Shown one piece after another: positions 5,732 to 6,420 of a stretch of DNA of 6,420 bases. The position numbers and the translations under genes were made by a program. Source of the DNA: Synechococcus sp. PL34863bin_39 (GTDB lineage Bacteria; Cyanobacteriota; Cyanobacteriia; PCC-6307; Cyanobiaceae); contig WTHL01000109.1 in assembly GCA_011523155.1 (NCBI GenBank), forward strand, positions 1 to 6,420, read 5' to 3'. The stretch's first letter is position 1. Every line of letters starts with the position of its first letter. The notes under the pieces were generated by a model that was not told the origin of the DNA, did not search any database, and worked only from the letters and a program-made list of their open reading frames with translations.

Positions 5732-6183
5732 AAGGGAAGGACTCCAGGGTCAGCGAACAGCGTGACCCGCTCCGTGCCCAAGGCGCGAAGCGCTTCCAGC
5801 ACGTAATCCATCAGCTGCTTTCCGAGTCCCGAACCCTGGTAAAGCGGATGAACCGCCACATCCCAGATGGTGGCATCGAGGACCCCGTCACCTGTACAGC
5901 GGGCGAAGCCCACGAGCCGCGGCAGGCGAGGATCGTGACGCCAGAGACCGACACTGATCAGACTGTTATCGAGGGCACGACGGACCCTGCGGGCAGGGCG
6001 CCGCGACCACCCGACCGACTCCAGCAGGCGCTCCAACTCAATGAGATCCATCGGGCGCGACTGGCTGAAGACCAGACTCACCTGGGGATTCGGGCTCTGG
6101 CAGAAACGCGCCTTGTCCCCATAAGCCTGCACCAGGGTCTCCTCGGTCAGTGCGGAGGGCGAGATCACGCAGCCATTGCTCAC
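5665..6183 (-). CDS. GNAT family N-acetyltransferase, Ycf52-like
   Basis: This 172-residue GCN5-related acetyltransferase would transfer an acetyl group from acetyl-CoA to an amine. Residues about 36-172 look like the cyanobacterial/plastid Ycf52 group, relatives of chloroplast GNAT/SNAT enzymes: VFSQSRPMDLIELERLLESVGW (38-59), SLISVGLW (74-81), LVGFARCTGDG (90-100), ATIWDVAVHPLYQGSGLGKQLM (104-125), which contains the acetyl-CoA loop Q116-G-S-G-L-G121, and VTLFADPGVLPFYERLGW (140-157, motif B with the usual FYERLGW). The first 30 or so residues are variable. The GTG start at 6183 has no clear ribosome binding site, and no better in-frame start lies upstream of the domain. Its 3' end overlaps the convergent glycosyltransferase gene by 67 bp, and it is divergent from the hydrolase gene. 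The acceptor (protein lysine, N-terminus or small amine) cannot be read from the sequence. Confidence 0.9.
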   Translation of the reverse strand: MSNGCVISPSALTEETLVQAYGDKARFCQSPNPQVSLVFSQSRPMDLIELERLLESVGWSRRPARRVRRALDNSLISVGLWRHDPRLPRLVGFARCTGDGVLDATIWDVAVHPLYQGSGLGKQLMDYVLEALRALGTERVTLFADPGVLPFYERLGWELEPHGHRCGFWYAS

Positions 6184-6247
6184 GACGTCGATTGTGACGT
6201 ATCAGTCGTGGTCAGCACGGCATCCTGGTGTCCCCTGTTCCCCATCG
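6184..6247. promoter_or_regulatory. Divergent region between GNAT and hydrolase genes
   Basis: This 64-bp gap between divergent starts must contain or abut both promoters. It contains the palindrome GACGTC at 6184-6189 and a 5-bp inverted repeat ACGTC (6185-6189) / GACGT (6196-6200) with a 6-base spacer. A further GACGTC at 6250-6255 falls just inside the hydrolase gene. No clear -10/-35 pair or Shine-Dalgarno was found. If the hydrolase really begins at GTG 6194, the gap shrinks to 10 bp. The regulatory role is inferred only from position. Confidence 0.3.
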
Positions 6248-6420
6248 ATGACGTCCGGCCCTGTGATCATTGGCGTGCATGGCTGGCTGCTCAGCCGCAA
6301 GGTCTGGACTCCACTGGAGCGTCGATGGGGTGCTCTCCTCCATCCGTCGGCAGAGCCCCAGGACAACAATGGATGGCGGTTGTGGTGCCCTGACCTCCCG
6401 GGGTTCGGTGAGCGCAGGCG
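6248..6420 (+). CDS. Alpha/beta hydrolase, N-terminal part (cut by right edge)
   Basis: The first 57 codons of an alpha/beta-hydrolase-fold protein are present. After MTSGP comes VIIGVHGWLLSRKVWTPLE (6-24): the first core strand followed by the His-Gly oxyanion-hole motif and the 'W..L' helix start typical of the family. WRLWCPDLPGFGER (43-56) is the next strand with the 'DLPGFG' turn. The catalytic nucleophile (usually in GxSxG), acid and histidine lie beyond the window, so activity and substrate class cannot be judged. ATG 6248 is chosen because the fold begins within a few residues; GTG 6194 in the same frame would add 18 residues that look unlike the family. No strong ribosome binding site precedes either. 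Divergent from the GNAT gene. Confidence 0.82.
   Translation, partial: MTSGPVIIGVHGWLLSRKVWTPLERRWGALLHPSAEPQDNNGWRLWCPDLPGFGERR

Noticed and set aside
5692..6393. A 233-codon plus-strand frame across the GNAT gene and into the hydrolase gene
   Set aside because: It is antisense to a clear GNAT acetyltransferase and, at its end, out of frame with a clear alpha/beta hydrolase. No domain is recognisable.

Overview
The window looks like a GC-rich picocyanobacterial chromosome (marine or euryhaline Synechococcus/Cyanobium type). The main evidence is a phycocyanin beta-subunit gene cut by the left edge, a DUF2808 protein of a mainly cyanobacterial family, a compact one-PDZ HtrA/Deg protease, a DnaA, and a GNAT acetyltransferase of the Ycf52 type. 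Genes are tightly packed. No RNA gene, insertion sequence, CRISPR array or prophage gene was seen, and no gene-free stretch exceeds about 120 bases.

Layout. At 1-262 (minus) is the N-terminal half of the phycocyanin beta subunit, read off the left edge, where the rest of a phycobilisome rod operon would be expected. A short divergent region (263-344) carries repeated TGACTG motifs and a helically phased direct repeat. It separates cpcB from a plus-strand DUF2808 gene (345-914). Next comes a plus-strand ParB-like (ParBc_2) protein gene (1031-1621), whose coding-like frame extends upstream without a standard start codon. It converges on dnaA (1642-3063, minus) with only 20 bp between stops. dnaA starts with TTG behind a good Shine-Dalgarno and is divergent from htrA/degP (3157-4311, plus), which encodes a predicted lipoprotein protease.

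The protease gene overlaps a DUF2064/TIGR04282 transferase gene (4308-4949) by 4 bp, which overlaps a TIGR04283-type family 2 glycosyltransferase gene (4937-5731). The three form one likely translationally coupled operon. The last of them overlaps the 3' end of the convergent GNAT gene (5665-6183, minus) by 67 bp. A divergent alpha/beta hydrolase gene (from 6248, plus) runs off the right edge.

How they work together. The window joins several housekeeping units: light harvesting (cpcB), replication initiation (dnaA) and envelope protein quality control (htrA). The transferase pair is a recognised partnership, often seen near radical-SAM/arsenosugar-type genes in other genomes, but no such partner is visible here. 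I see no clearly undescribed defence or mobile system. The most interesting items are the protease-transferase operon, the ParB-like gene with the missing start, the cpcB/DUF2808 control region, and the closeness of dnaA to the phycocyanin locus.
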